Assembly: GCF_028372415.1 (NCBI RefSeq)
Contig: NC_092872.1
Location: 9,926,001 to 9,990,000, forward strand
Length of the DNA: 64,000 nt
Source: Notamacropus eugenii
Taxonomy: Eukaryota > Chordata > Mammalia > Diprotodontia > Macropodidae
Direction of reading: 5' to 3'
Position numbers and translations under genes: made by a program. This document shows positions 51,771-61,870 of this stretch, piece after piece (the first letter of the stretch is position 1; every line of letters begins with the position of its first letter). Under the pieces are notes generated by a model. The model was not told the origin of the DNA and ran no database searches. It saw nothing but the letters and a program-made list of their open reading frames with translations.

Positions 51771-52067
51771 CCGTGACCCCCTCACTCCGAACCTTAGGGG
51801 CGTGGGGTCGGAATCCGTCTACACGGCATTTCCTACAGCTAGGCGTTATTACAAACCCGACCAGGAACAGAAACCGGGATGCCTCCTCCTCCTCCCCCCT
51901 TCCTTCCTCCACCGCAAAATGACTCAAAGCCTCGGGCTCTCGGCGGTAACCTCCCTGCGGGCGGCCGGAGAACGGCTTCGTGTCCGCCTCGGGGTCGGGC
52001 CGGCTCCGGCCTTCGGTTAAACATGGCCCGCCCGGGCCAAGGGGGGCCCGAAGGAAGCTCGGCGGGG

Positions 52068-52137
52068 CCGAGTGTGAGAGGAGGGAGACCCGAGTTCGAA
52101 CCCTGCCCCCGCTGGCCTCAGTTTCCCCATAGGGAAC
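52068..52137 (+). repeat. SINE remnant with B-box-like motif in the CpG island
   Basis: gacccgagttcgaaccctgc (B-box-like agttcgaaccc) is followed after a deletion by tggcctcagtttccccatag, the MIR/SINE order. It lies about 450 bases inside intron 1 from the ARF1 first-exon donor. Confidence 0.5.
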
Positions 52138-52579
52138 CGGCGGGGGTGGGCCTCGAGGGCCTCCAGGCCCCCGCTTCCGCCCCGATCCTATAACATACTA
52201 ACAAAAGCTCCGCAGACACCCCACGACCCGCCGCCCCGCCCCCGCTCGTACCCGGCTCTCGCGGCCTTGCCGCCTCGCACACCGGAGGCGCTTCTCCGAC
52301 CCGGCTCTCTGGCCTCCGCGGTCCCCGCCCCACCCCAACCCCGCCGCCCCGGCCCCAGGCTCCGCGCTCCGGGCCGCCCCCTCACGAACCCCCCCCGCCG
52401 TGGGCCTCCCTCGGTCGGAGCGCGGCCTTCCTCGCCGCGGACCGCCCCGGCTGGGCCCGGCCGCCTCGGGCCTGGCCTGCTCTGGCCCCGCTCCCGTCAC
52501 CTCCCCCGCCCGGCCCCGGCGCCGAGGACGGCCGCGGCGGGGCAGGGGCCCGGGGTGGCGGAGGGGGGCCTCGCCTTAC

Positions 52580-52620
52580 CTCCTCGCCCCTGAGCCTCGG
52601 GCTTCCCGTCTCCTCACCCG
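52580..52620 (-). other. ARF1: ARF1 noncoding exon 1 (5' boundary inferred)
   Basis: On the minus strand a strong donor, GAGGAG|GTAAGG, ends at 52580 inside the CpG island, at the position and orientation expected for the ARF1 untranslated first exon. The transcription start is placed about 25-30 bases after the GATAAAAA box and may be broad, as in most CpG-island genes. Confidence 0.6.
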
Positions 52621-52636
52621 CGAGCGGCTGCCGCTG

Positions 52637-52710
52637 CTTCTTTTTATCGGCTCTCCAGGCGTTGGTTTTGCTCCCACAAGATGGCGGCTCCCGACGGCAG
52701 CCACGTCAGT
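52637..52710 (-). promoter_or_regulatory. ARF1: ARF1 core promoter elements
   Basis: On the minus strand, going toward the gene: a CRE-like TGACGTGG at about 52709-52702; a YY1-type site at 52688-52678 (plus strand AAGATGGCGGC); and a TATA-like GATAAAAA at 52648-52641. These lie directly upstream of the inferred first exon. Factor binding is inferred from motif match only. Confidence 0.6.
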
Positions 52711-53584
52711 GCCAGGGAGGGCCGTGGAGGGGGCTGGGTAATCGGCGGGCTGCGTCACCGCTTCGCTCCGCCCACTCCCCCGACTTCCCGCCCCACCCTT
52801 CCCTCTATCTCCTCACCCCTCCCTCCCTTCTTCCCTCCCCCAAGATTGCGGGCTAAGCGCTTCCGAGCCCTGCCGGGCCCTTCCTACCTCACTCGTCTGT
52901 CTCCCGGGGGCCCTCCGTGTCCTCCCCTTGTGCGCACGCTCACAGGCCGCTCCCCCACTCCTTTCCACTTTTACGCGCACGCATGCGTACCGCTCCCTTT
53001 CTCCCTGCCCTGCCTCCAGCAGGCCCCGGCCTGAACTCGGAGAACGCAGGCTGCGCATGCGGCCTTGGTCTCCTACGCTCTTTGCCCTACTTCCCGGGAG
53101 CCTCTGTGGGGGCCGGAGCAGGCAGGGGTCGGCCTCGTTTTTCGCTATGTAAAATCATTCGTAAATCGAAGCTCTACCAAAAAAACCCAACCACTTTTAG
53201 ATTACCACCCTGCCCCCCCCTTAACTAACCGGACTTGTTTATTAATTGATTCCCTGGGGAAAGGCTTTAAGAAAACAATGCTTCTCTCCAACACCCCCTC
53301 CCCCTCTCTGTTCATCTCTTTAAGGTGCCCACCTGCTGGGGTCCCGTGCCCTCCAGGCGGCCAAATGCCCCCCAAGCCTTCCTTCCGCGGGCTCTCACGT
53401 GGCTCCTTCCCTAGGCCCTCGGGGTGGGGGTCAGCCGCGTCCACCCGACCCCCTCCTTCCTAAGGGCCCCGACACCGCGGGGGGCGAGGCCGGCCGGACC
53501 CCGCAGCCGGGGCCCCAACGTGGCTTTTGTGCCTTTAGGGAGACTGAGGTCTGCGGTGGCACAGGGCCTGGCGGAGGGCGCAGC

Positions 53585-53730
53585 CCGGACCCCGGACCTC
53601 CGGACCCCCGGACCCCGGACCTCCGGACCCCGGACCCCTGGACCCCCGGACCCCGGACCCCGGACCTCCGGACCCCGGACCCCCGGACCCCCGGACCCCG
53701 GACCCCGGACCCCCGGACCCCCGGACCCGG
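53585..53730. repeat. GC-rich short-unit VNTR (GGACC core)
   Basis: About 19 copies of a 7-9 bp unit of the form CCGGACC plus one or two C, or CTCCGGACC, in tandem. It sits at the distal edge of the ARF1 CpG island. Translation gives Pro/Asp/Thr/Arg-rich peptides on the + strand and Gly/Val/Arg/Ser-rich ones on the - strand, as expected for a stop-free repeat. Confidence 0.92.
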
Positions 53731-53754
53731 CTGGCCGAGCTCCAACGAGGCCCC

Positions 53755-53850
53755 GCGGAAATGCTCAGTCACTCAGAAACCCTTATCAAGGACCTAGTGT
53801 GTGCCAGGCACAAGCACTAGGGAAATGAGAAAGACAAAGGGCTGGCCACC
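53755..53850 (-). mobile_element. L2-like 3' tail, antisense, between two tandem arrays
   Basis: aaatgctcagtcactcagaa, acctagtgtgtgccaggcac, gcactagggaaatgagaaag. It is the antisense of the L2 tail and is cut off where the minisatellite flank begins. Confidence 0.65.
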
Positions 53851-53890
53851 GTCTACGATCGTCCTCAGCATTAGTAGGGTATTGTGTAAT

Positions 53891-55430
53891 GTGCAGCGTC
53901 CATCGTTATCAATACATTATGTCATATGCAGAGACCGTTATCAATACATTATGTCATATACCATGTCCATCGTTATCAATACATTATGTCATATGCAGAG
54001 ACCGTTATCAATACATTATGTCATATGCAGCGTCCATCGTTATCAATACATTATGTCATATGCAGAGACCATCGTTATCAATACATTATGTCATATGCAG
54101 CGTCCATCGTTATCAATACATTATGTCATATGCCATGTCCATCGTTATCAATACATTATGTCATATGCAGCGTCCATCGTTATCAATACATTATGTCATA
54201 TGCAGCGTCCATCGTTATCAATACATTATGTCATATGCAGAGACCGTTATCAATACATTATGTCATATGCAGCGTCCATCGTTATCAATACATTATGTCA
54301 TATGCAGAGACCGTTATCAATACATTATGTCATATGCAGCGTCCATCGTTATCAATACATTATGTCATATGCAGAGACCATCGTTATCAATACATTATGT
54401 CATATGCAGAGACCGTTATCAATACATTATGTCATATGCAGCGTCCATCGTTATCAATACATTATGTCATATGCAGCGTCCATCGTTATCAATACATTAT
54501 GTCATATGCAGAGACCGTTATCAATACATTATGTCATATGCAGCGTCCATCGTTATCAATACATTATGTCATATGCAGAGACCGTTATCAATACATTATG
54601 TCATATGCAGCGTCCATCGTTATCAATACATTATGTCATATGCAGCGTCCATCGTTATCAATACATTATGTCATATGCCATGTCCATCGTTATCAATACA
54701 TTATGTCATATGCAGCGTCCATCGTTATCAATACATTATGTCATATGCAGCGTCCATCGTTATCAATACATTATGTCATATGCCATGTCCATCGTTATCA
54801 ATACATTATTATGTCATATGCAGTGTCCATCGTTATCAATATATTATGTCATATGCAGCATCCATCATTATCAATATACTATTATGTCATATGCAGAGAC
54901 CGTTATCAATACATTATGTCATATGCAGCGTCCATCGTTATCAATACATTATGTCATATGCAGAGACCGTTATCAATACATTATGTCATATGCAGCGTCC
55001 ATCGTTATCAATACATTATGTCATATGCCATGTCCATCGTTATCAATACATTATGTCATATGCAGCGTCCATCGTTATCAATACATTATGTCATATGCAG
55101 AGACTGTTATCAATACATTATGTCATATGCAGCGTCCCAGCGTCCACCGTTATCAATACATTATGTCATATGCCATGTCCATCGTTATCAATACATTATG
55201 TCATATGCAGCGTCCATCGTTATCAATACATTATGTCATATTCAGCGTCCATCGTTATCAATACATTATGTCATATGCCATGTCCATCGTTATCAATACA
55301 TTATGTCATATGCAGTGTCCATCGTTATCAATACATTATTATGTCATATGCCGTGTCCATCGTTATCAATATAACATTATGTAATATACAGTGATGATCA
55401 TTATTAATATAATATTATGTAATATACAGC
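53891..55430. repeat. AT-rich minisatellite, about 43 units of 35 bp and 32 bp
   Basis: Tandem units share the core ATCAATACATTATGTCATAT. They differ in the linker: type A gcagcgtccatcgtt (35 bp), type B gcagagaccgtt (32 bp), type C gccatgtccatcgtt (35 bp), type D gcagagaccatcgtt (35 bp). I read about 43 units, mostly A, with B next, C at intervals and D twice. Three units carry an extra att near the core. Units near 54830-54890 and after 55350 are degraded, and the last ones (gtaatataca repeats) fade into flanking sequence. All three + frames stay open (527, 501 and 482 codons) because both unit lengths equal 2 modulo 3 and no frame of the unit contains a stop. Confidence 0.97.
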
Positions 55431-55681
55431 ATAATACTATCATAATCTTTCTTCCCCATTGACCAGAGCTTACTTAGCTCTGGGGAAGAGTCAATCCACA
55501 ATATAGTGTTTATTAATTAAAACAAACTGAATGTGAAAGGTGAAAGGACCAGCTTTCTGGAGTTAGATCACACAGGGTGCCCCAAAGTCTTAATACAAGC
55601 TTTTTTTTTTTTTTAAGCTATAACTTAAAAGTGAAGTTTCATTTTTACTTTAAGCTTAAAAACTTCACTAAGACCCTTGGA

Positions 55682-55910
55682 GGGGCAGCTAGGTGGTGAA
55701 GCGAACAGAGCATCAGTCCTGGAGTCAGGAAGACCCTAGTTCAAATCTAGGCTCAGACCATTTACTAGTTGCCCAAATCACTTGAATAGGCTTCAGTTTC
55801 CTCATCTGTAAAATGAGCCGGAGAAAGAAATGGCAAATCACTCTAGTGTCTTTGCCAAGAAAACCCCAAATGGAGTCACAAAGAGCTGAACAGGACTGAA
55901 CAACAAAAAG
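55682..55910 (+). mobile_element. tRNA-derived marsupial SINE, near full length
   Basis: Best copy in the window: head ggggcagctaggtggtgaag, ctggagtcaggaagac, B-box-like gttcaaatct, gtaaaatgagccggagaaag, tail ctttgccaagaaaacccc ending aggactgaacaac. It directly follows the flank of the minisatellite. Confidence 0.93.
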
Positions 55911-55974
55911 CCCCGTGGGACACTTTGTATATTTTCATTGATTTAGATCTGAAAGGGAGGTCCAAACCCCTCAA

Positions 55975-56100
55975 TTTCAATCAATAAACATTTATTAAGT
56001 GCCTACTATGTAAGAGGCTAAGGTCTGGGAATCCACAAAGAGGCAAAAAGCAGTCTTATCCTCAAGGAACTTACAGCCTAATGATGAAGAAAAAGGCTCA
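55975..56100 (-). mobile_element. L2-like 3' tail, antisense
   Basis: atcaataaacatttattaag, tgcctactatgtaagaggct, ctcaaggaacttacagccta. Confidence 0.75.
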
Positions 56101-56104
56101 TAGT

Positions 56105-56410
56105 GGTAAAATTTGTCCAAGGTCGTATGAAGTAACAAGGAACAGACTTGGAATGCAAATGAGGAAGAACTCTTTCCTCTGTCTATACTTCCCACTAAGC
56201 TACTTGGGAATAGGTCTAGGACTAATTAGGAGGTTCCAGGCTGGACTTTCCCAACATAGTGCTTTAGGTCACCATTTTAAAGAGTTATTGAATCATAGGA
56301 TCATAGCTGTAGAGAGGGAAAGGGACCTAGAAGTCATTCTGTCCTATACCCTCATTTTACAGGTATAGCTGAGGCCCAAAAAGGTCACTTACCTCAGATC
56401 ACACAGGTAA
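56105..56410 (-). repeat. Two antisense MIR fragments
   Basis: aaatttgtccaaggtcgtat, cagacttggaatgcaaatga in the first. From about 56285: agaagtcattctgtcctata, ccctcattttacaggtatag, ctcagatcacacaggtaata. Confidence 0.65.
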
Positions 56411-56412
56411 TA

Positions 56413-56635
56413 AGTGGTAGCTAGGTGTCACAGTGGATAGCCTGGAATCAGGAAGCTCTGCCCCCAGTCACTTAATAGCTGTGAGATCCTGGGCATGTCA
56501 CTTAACCTGCATCTGCCTCAGTTTTCTCAGCTGTAAAATGGGGATGATAATAGTACCTACCTTAAAGGGTGAGAATCAAGTGATACAGTAACTGTAAAGC
56601 CCTTAGCAATGCCGGACACTTTGGTGGTGTGTTCA
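56413..56635 (+). repeat. MIR-like SINE with marsupial SINE-type head
   Basis: ggtagctaggtgtcacagtg, agctgtgagatcctgggcat, agctgtaaaatggggatgat, taatagtacctaccttaaag. It joins head to head-end with the antisense SINE at 56637. Confidence 0.75.
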
Positions 56636-56636
56636 C

Positions 56637-56850
56637 TTGCTGTTCAGTCATGTCTGACTCTTCAGGACGTCGTTTAGGTTTTCTTGGTAAAGATACTTAG
56701 GTTGGTTGCCATTTCCTTCTCCAGTTCATTTTATAGATGAGGAAGGGTGAAGTGACTTATCTAGGGTCACACAGCTAGGGAGTGTTTGAGGCCAGATCTG
56801 AAATTTGACTTCGGGCCCAACACTCTATCCAATGTACCACGTACCTGGCA
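56637..56850 (-). mobile_element. tRNA-derived SINE, antisense
   Basis: Contains gttcagtcatgtctgactct, ccatttccttctccagttca, agggtcacacagctaggg and actctatccaatgtaccac in reverse order of the sense copies. Confidence 0.88.
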
Positions 56851-57149
56851 CAGAGTAGGTGATTAAGAAATGCTAGCTTCCTTCCCCCATCATTGTGCCA
56901 TCATAATGAAAGGCTGAAAATCTGTAGGGATGAGTTGAGGCAGAAAAATAGACATTTCAGCAACATTCACTGTGTCCTGCCCTGTTCTGGTGCTGACCTC
57001 CTGATCTTGACTTTCCTGTCTGGCCTCCAAATTCCCACTTCTATCTTAGACCTCTTGGTTTTGGTTTATACACACTTGGGTCTCAGCCCTGGTGATAGCA
57101 TAGTGATAAGAGCTGAGCTCTCAGGGATGTTGAAATAAAAGTCACCAGC

Positions 57150-57460
57150 AGGGATTTTAAAGTATTTACCATGTGGCAGGCACCTTGCTAAGCTTCAAGG
57201 TTACAAAAAAAGGCAAAAAGCAGTTCCTGTCCTCAATGAGCTTAAATTCTGGTGGGGGACACAACATGTGAATAACTTGTGTGTCTAAGATATATTCAGA
57301 GTAGATTGAAGGTAATCTCAGATAAGGCACTAGTGGCTGGGGGAGCTGGGAAAGCCCACCCTGCAGGAGATAAGATTTCAGCTGGGCCTGGTGGGAAACT
57401 GAGGCAACACATGGGGGAATAGTCAGTATAGAGGAAAGGAGACAGGAGCAGAGGATATTA
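57150..57460 (-). mobile_element. L2-like LINE 3' end, antisense
   Basis: tttaccatgtggcaggcacc, tcctgtcctcaatgagctta, ggtgggggacacaacatgtg, ggctgggggagctgggaaag. Confidence 0.7.
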
Positions 57461-57849
57461 TGAGAAACAGGAAGTATCTAGGCCCACTTCTCCATTCATT
57501 GCACCCACCCAACTACCTATAGAGGACATAGCTATGAAAGAGATGAGAATTGAACCCATGGGGAGCAGATGAGATCTCCAGGTGAGATTGCATGGAGTGA
57601 AAAGAGGAGGCTCTGGAAAGACACTTGGGGGATCCCCAGAGGAGTGCAGGAGCTGGCTCAAACCATCTCAGGAAAGCCTGTTGTTAAGTTTTCCCCCTGG
57701 GAAATCAGCAAACACTACAAATTAGGACTTGATTTATTGTTTTGTCTGGGTTTAAGAAAGTGATGGATAAAATGTTGTTAAAGTGGATTAAATTTAACAG
57801 TGTGCCAGGGGACATACTTCCCCCTCCCCCTTCTCCCCAGAGGACTGAT

Positions 57850-58170
57850 TGTTAAATATTTATCAGTACATCACTGGGGGCACACAATTAAGAGTGCATG
57901 ATATGAATGAAGGGCCAGCAAAGGGGACTGAGGAGCATTTGGACTGATAGAAAGAGAACTAGAACAAATCAGTGTCATGAAAACCTCCAGGAAGAAAAGG
58001 TGGTCAATGATGTCAAATGCTTTATAAAGGTCAAGAATCGAGGAGGAGGAGGAATGAGCAAAGGCCATTAGATTTGGCAGTTAAGGGGATCATTGATAGC
58101 TTTTGGAAAGGGCAGTTTCAATGGAAAGAAGTCAGATTTCAGAGAGTTTAGAAGAGAGTGAGAGGAAATA
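57850..58170 (-). mobile_element. L2/CR1-clade RT palm fragment, antisense
   Basis: The minus strand of 58040-57990 translates to ILDLYKAFDIIDHLFF, the RT A-motif seen as LDLSAAFDTVDHHLLL in intact L2/CR1 elements. It continues 3' as antisense L2 and may belong to the same insertion as 57150-57460. Confidence 0.75.
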
Positions 58171-58687
58171 GGGTGCTGAAGGGGATCTTATAATCCTTAA
58201 GACTCCATTGAAATGAGAGTTACTGTTAACACCAGGATAGATCAGCTCCCTTTTGGGGAAGAAGTCACCACCCTCATTCATTTACTTCCTCAAAAGCCCA
58301 GAAGGCCTAAAAGAAAAGAGGTGACCTTTGGCTGGGCGGGTGGTAGCCATAGCCTGTGAAGGGTTGTATGAGATGTAAGGCAGTGAAGGCCTCCTGTAGG
58401 GGCAGAGCATGCTAAATCTCATGTCATTCATTTAGGATTTCCTTCTATTTCAGACTGAAGCCCATCCATAACTGCCAATCCTGTGTGGCTCTTGTCTGGG
58501 CCTATAAATGACACTCAATGTGCTGGAAGCCTTCCTCGATTTCTCCAAATATCTTCAGGGTATCTGGGAAGCACCCTGACCATCCACCTGTCATTCCTTA
58601 CCCTTAACTCCATCTTCTCTTCAGGTCGTGCTCATTTTTATAGTTTCAAGTTTATAAAGCACTTTCTTGACACCCTCTAAGTATTTG

Positions 58688-58830
58688 TCCCATTTTCATT
58701 TTTCTTCTTCTTTTATTCTTTGTATTATTTAATTTTTATTCTTTTTATTATAATTCTTTTTATTTTATTCCATTTATTCTATTTTATTATTATCTATTCT
58801 TTTTATTCTATTTATTTCTTTTTTTATTTG
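58688..58830. repeat. T-rich low-complexity tract
   Basis: Irregular tttttatt and attcttttta modules over about 140 bases. Possibly the eroded poly(A)/T end of a retroelement. Confidence 0.7.
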
Positions 58831-59099
58831 ACCCTCTCCTCTTCCCCATGACTCCTATCTCCCCCCCTCCCAGAGTTTTCATTCTTTTCTTTTACTCTCT
58901 CTTTCACTCTCCTTCCCTTCCCCTCTAATGGTGGTATTTGTTTATATTTGATCTTGATGCCAATGACTTCTCCATCACCTAGCCTTCCCTCTCTCATATA
59001 CTCCTGTCTCGTATACTCTTCCTGATGTATGCTCACCTGACCCTATTGAGTATACATATACATCTACAGATGACTATACGTATATATCTCCTTACCATA

Positions 59100-59122
59100 T
59101 TGTGTGTGTGTGTGTGTGTGTA
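59100..59122. repeat. (TG)n microsatellite
   Basis: About ten tg dinucleotides in a row. Confidence 0.9.
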
Positions 59123-59699
59123 TGAATGTGAATGTGATTATATGTGGGAATGTGTTTCAAGCTTCCTTTATCCACTTGACTTAAAAGTGAGGCTTATGGG
59201 ATACTTTTCCTCCCATTCTCTCTCCATCCTCCCTGCTCATATGCTCTTCATCTCATGCACCGCTATTATGTGAGATAGTGAATTCCCTCCTCTTCCTCTT
59301 TTCCTTCCCAATACAGTACCGTACCCTTCCTATTTCCTTCTGCTCCTCAGACCATCAAGATAGAACAAAGACTAACTCTTTCTTTATTACCCTTGAAGAT
59401 ATTAAAGTTCTGAAAGCATACTTATTTCTTCTCTCTCTTAAGCAATCTTCACATGGTCCCTTTCAGATGTACTCTTCTATTTTTCATTTCCATTTCAAAG
59501 GATCCACTCAGGAAAATTTTATAAAAGGTCATTTTTTGCCCTGTAGAATATACTTAGTTTTTCTGGGTAGGTTATTCTTGACTGTAAGCCTTTTGGAGTA
59601 TCCTATTCCAAGATCTCCCCTCCTTGACGATGGCAGCTGCCAAATCTTCAGTTAACTTCATTATGGCTCCTTGACACTTGAATGCTTTCTTTTATGATT

Positions 59700-59865
59700 G
59701 CTTGAAGTGTTCAGATTTGACCTCAGACACTAGTTGTATGACCTGGGCAAGTCACTTAACCCTGTTTGCCTCAGTTTCTTTCTGTATAAAATATATGGAG
59801 AAGGAAATGGCAAACCACTACAAAATAACTCTTGTAGCTCTTACAGCTACAACATTCTTATCTCT
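59700..59865 (+). mobile_element. tRNA-derived SINE, 5'-truncated, nested in antisense L1
   Basis: Starts inside the body (gatttgacctcagacacta), then tgggcaagtcacttaaccct and ggagaaggaaatggcaaacc. L1-like sequence flanks it on both sides. Confidence 0.8.
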
Positions 59866-60729
59866 GAGAATCCACTTGCACTTGTGGAGCGACTTTCTTC
59901 TGGGTGTTTATCTCCTGAGTTTCTTTCAGCCCAAAGTATTTCTGCATTATGTTTGTTTTTTCCTTCTCTTTTCTCATACCTCCAGTCTTGGTTTCTGGAC
60001 TAGGAGTTAGCACATGGGTCAAACTCTCCTCCCACATTCCTGAATGGTATATAGGAAGTCCTGCAGGATCCTGAGTTTGATGGCTAAGACTAGATATTAC
60101 CTTCTGTAGGAACTGTATGACTTTGTCTCCTGTGGTGGAAACTGTCTGCCTGGATGCTAGGTCAGGTGCCCACTGCTTAAAGCTGGTCTGACCTTTTCTT
60201 CTGCTGCTGATTGGGTGCTGAGTGCTGTCTGGTGCTGTCTCTTGCTTCGGGATAGTTCCCCAATGTTGGGCACTGGTTTGGCCCTATTAACTCCATTTTA
60301 AAGATAAAGAAATAAAAACCCAGAGACATGAAGTTATTTCCTGAATAACATCAGAGTCAGGACTTGGCAGGTCTTTTTTTTCTTCTTTTCCAAGGATTAC
60401 TTACCTTACTTCATGCCCAGCCCAACTCATCGATCCCATCACAACTTTACAAGATTCTTCTCCTCTTTTTCCCATCTCCTCCTTCCCACCACTTACCTCT
60501 GGACCTTTGTCCAGACTTCATGTTAGTCTTTCTTCCTAGAATCACCTCCTGCCCAAATCCTATTCATTCTTCCAGGCTCAGCTCACATTCCCCTTTATAA
60601 TCACAGAGTCTTTGTTTTCTTTTCTGGGCTCATAGGAGGCATTAGAAGAAGATTGTGGTATAGTAGATAGAGGGTAAACCACAGAGTCCGGAGCCTATCC
60701 TTTAGACTTAGCGTTTCCCTGAGCATCTG

Positions 60730-61095
60730 GTATAATAAGTGTTTAATATCTGATAACTCCTGCTGGAGGAGATCTAAAGTTAGATAAGACACAGTCTCTG
60801 CCTTCTCGTCTCCTTGAGCTAACGGTCTAATAAGGAGATAACAATACTACAAATAATATATAAGTTCTTCAGAGAGTTGTAAATGAAATGTGAAGTGGGT
60901 GAGTAGGGTCGTGTGCCCAGAATACGATCCACTGCGGGGGATTCAGGAAAGATTCCTGGAGGAAATGACCTTTGAATTAGATCTTAAAGGATAGATAGGA
61001 TTTTCAGTGGGGTAGGGGGAGTATAAATAGAAGGATATTCCTAAGCTTTGGGAATAGTCAGGAGGGGGGATGCAGGCTATATACAGGGGGGTAGT
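60730..61095 (-). mobile_element. L2-like LINE 3' region, antisense
   Basis: gtctccttgagctaacggtc, aggaaagattcctggaggaa, atgacctttgaattagatct. Confidence 0.6.
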
Positions 61096-61309
61096 CTTAC
61101 CACATTGGAAAACACAAAGAGTGATGGATTAGTGTGAAAAATAAATCCCCTGAAGTGGTGCGTAAATTGATACTATTGGAAGCTATAATATATAAAATAC
61201 GTCCATTGCTTCTAGTCCAGTGGAAAAATGCGGTGAGAATTTCTATGCTTCTACCTCTTCCAGGGGTTGATTAGGACACTGGAGGGAAGTTGCGTGAGAA
61301 GACTGGAAA

Positions 61310-61510
61310 AGTCTGGTGGAACCAGACCTGTGATTACTTAATGTTTCAAGCCTCTTAACCTCTCTCAGACTCAGTTTTGTCACCTGTAAAATGGGGATAA
61401 TAATAGCACCTGTCTTGTTGGGGTGTTGTGAGGATCACATGAGGTATCAAATAGAAAGCACTTTCTTTGTAAGTGTTAAAGTCCTACGTAAATGTGAGCT
61501 ATTTATCATC
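61310..61510 (+). repeat. MIR, 3' two thirds
   Basis: cacctgtaaaatggggataa, taatagcacctgtcttgttg, gtgttgtgaggatcacatga, gtaaatgtgagctatttatc. The 3' end merges into a (CAT)n array. Confidence 0.85.
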
Positions 61511-61540
61511 ATCATCATCATCATCTTCATCATCGTCGTG
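61505..61540. repeat. (CAT)n microsatellite
   Basis: Run of atc/cat trinucleotides ending in two cg-containing variants (atcgtcgtg). It directly follows a MIR 3' end. Confidence 0.85.
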
Positions 61541-61704
61541 AGTCTTGAATACCAAGAAGTTTGAAGTTTACCTCATTAGATGCCCTCATCTCTATTACCT
61601 TGCTCACACAGGAAGTCCTCCTCATCTGGAGTGCCCTTCCCTCCCCTTCTTTACTGTGTCCATATACATTGTGAGTACCAGTTAACATCCCAGCTCATAG
61701 AACC

Positions 61705-61870
61705 CTAGACACCAACTGAGAGCATGGTACGGTGAAGACAGTAAAGAGTGTGCTAGACTTGGAGTCAGGAGAGATGGGGGTTCAACTCTTGGCTCCCAGA
61801 GTTCTTAATTGTTTAGTACCTGAATAGTAGTAGTTTTTTCATCTGCAAAATAGGCAGGTTTCATCTGCAC
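61705..61870 (+). repeat. MIR, 5' half
   Basis: agacttggagtcaggagaga, ggttcaactcttggctccca, catctgcaaaataggcaggt. Confidence 0.6.

Larger units (their letters stand above)
51400..53740. promoter_or_regulatory. ARF1: CpG island covering the ARF1 promoter and start of intron 1
   Basis: Base composition switches abruptly from AT-rich intron to dense CG with frequent CpG, densest at about 52020-52700. GC boxes such as ccgccccgcccc occur near 52225. The many overlapping long ORFs here on both strands reflect the low frequency of stop codons in CpG-rich DNA. Confidence 0.88.
58850..60290 (-). mobile_element. Antisense L1 ORF1 region fossil
   Basis: The reverse complement of 59540-59690 reads LAAAIVKEGRSWN-like and SRITYPEKL-like peptides, matching the L1 ORF1p C-terminal pattern (LAASTLKDRRSWN, QPRITYPAKL). 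Plus-strand landmarks: tctgggtaggttattcttga, cctattccaagatctcccct, ggcagctgccaaatcttcag. A SINE interrupts it at 59700-59865. The outer boundaries are uncertain. Confidence 0.55.

Noticed and set aside
51409..53034. Several long ORFs on both strands of the CpG island (for example 172 and 162 codons)
   Set aside because: They overlap each other on opposite strands and consist of Pro/Arg/Gly-rich translation, as expected from CpG-rich DNA. No family resemblance was seen.
53801..55384. 527-codon forward ORF as a novel protein gene
   Set aside because: All three forward frames are open through the same tandem array. No splice, promoter or non-repeat sequence supports coding.
53891..55430. CRISPR-like array of direct repeats
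   Set aside because: Units are directly adjacent with no unique spacers, and the sequence is vertebrate nuclear DNA.
55682..55910. Functional tRNA gene at a SINE head
   Set aside because: The tRNA-like head is part of a repeated SINE present many times in the window, with a SINE body and tail.
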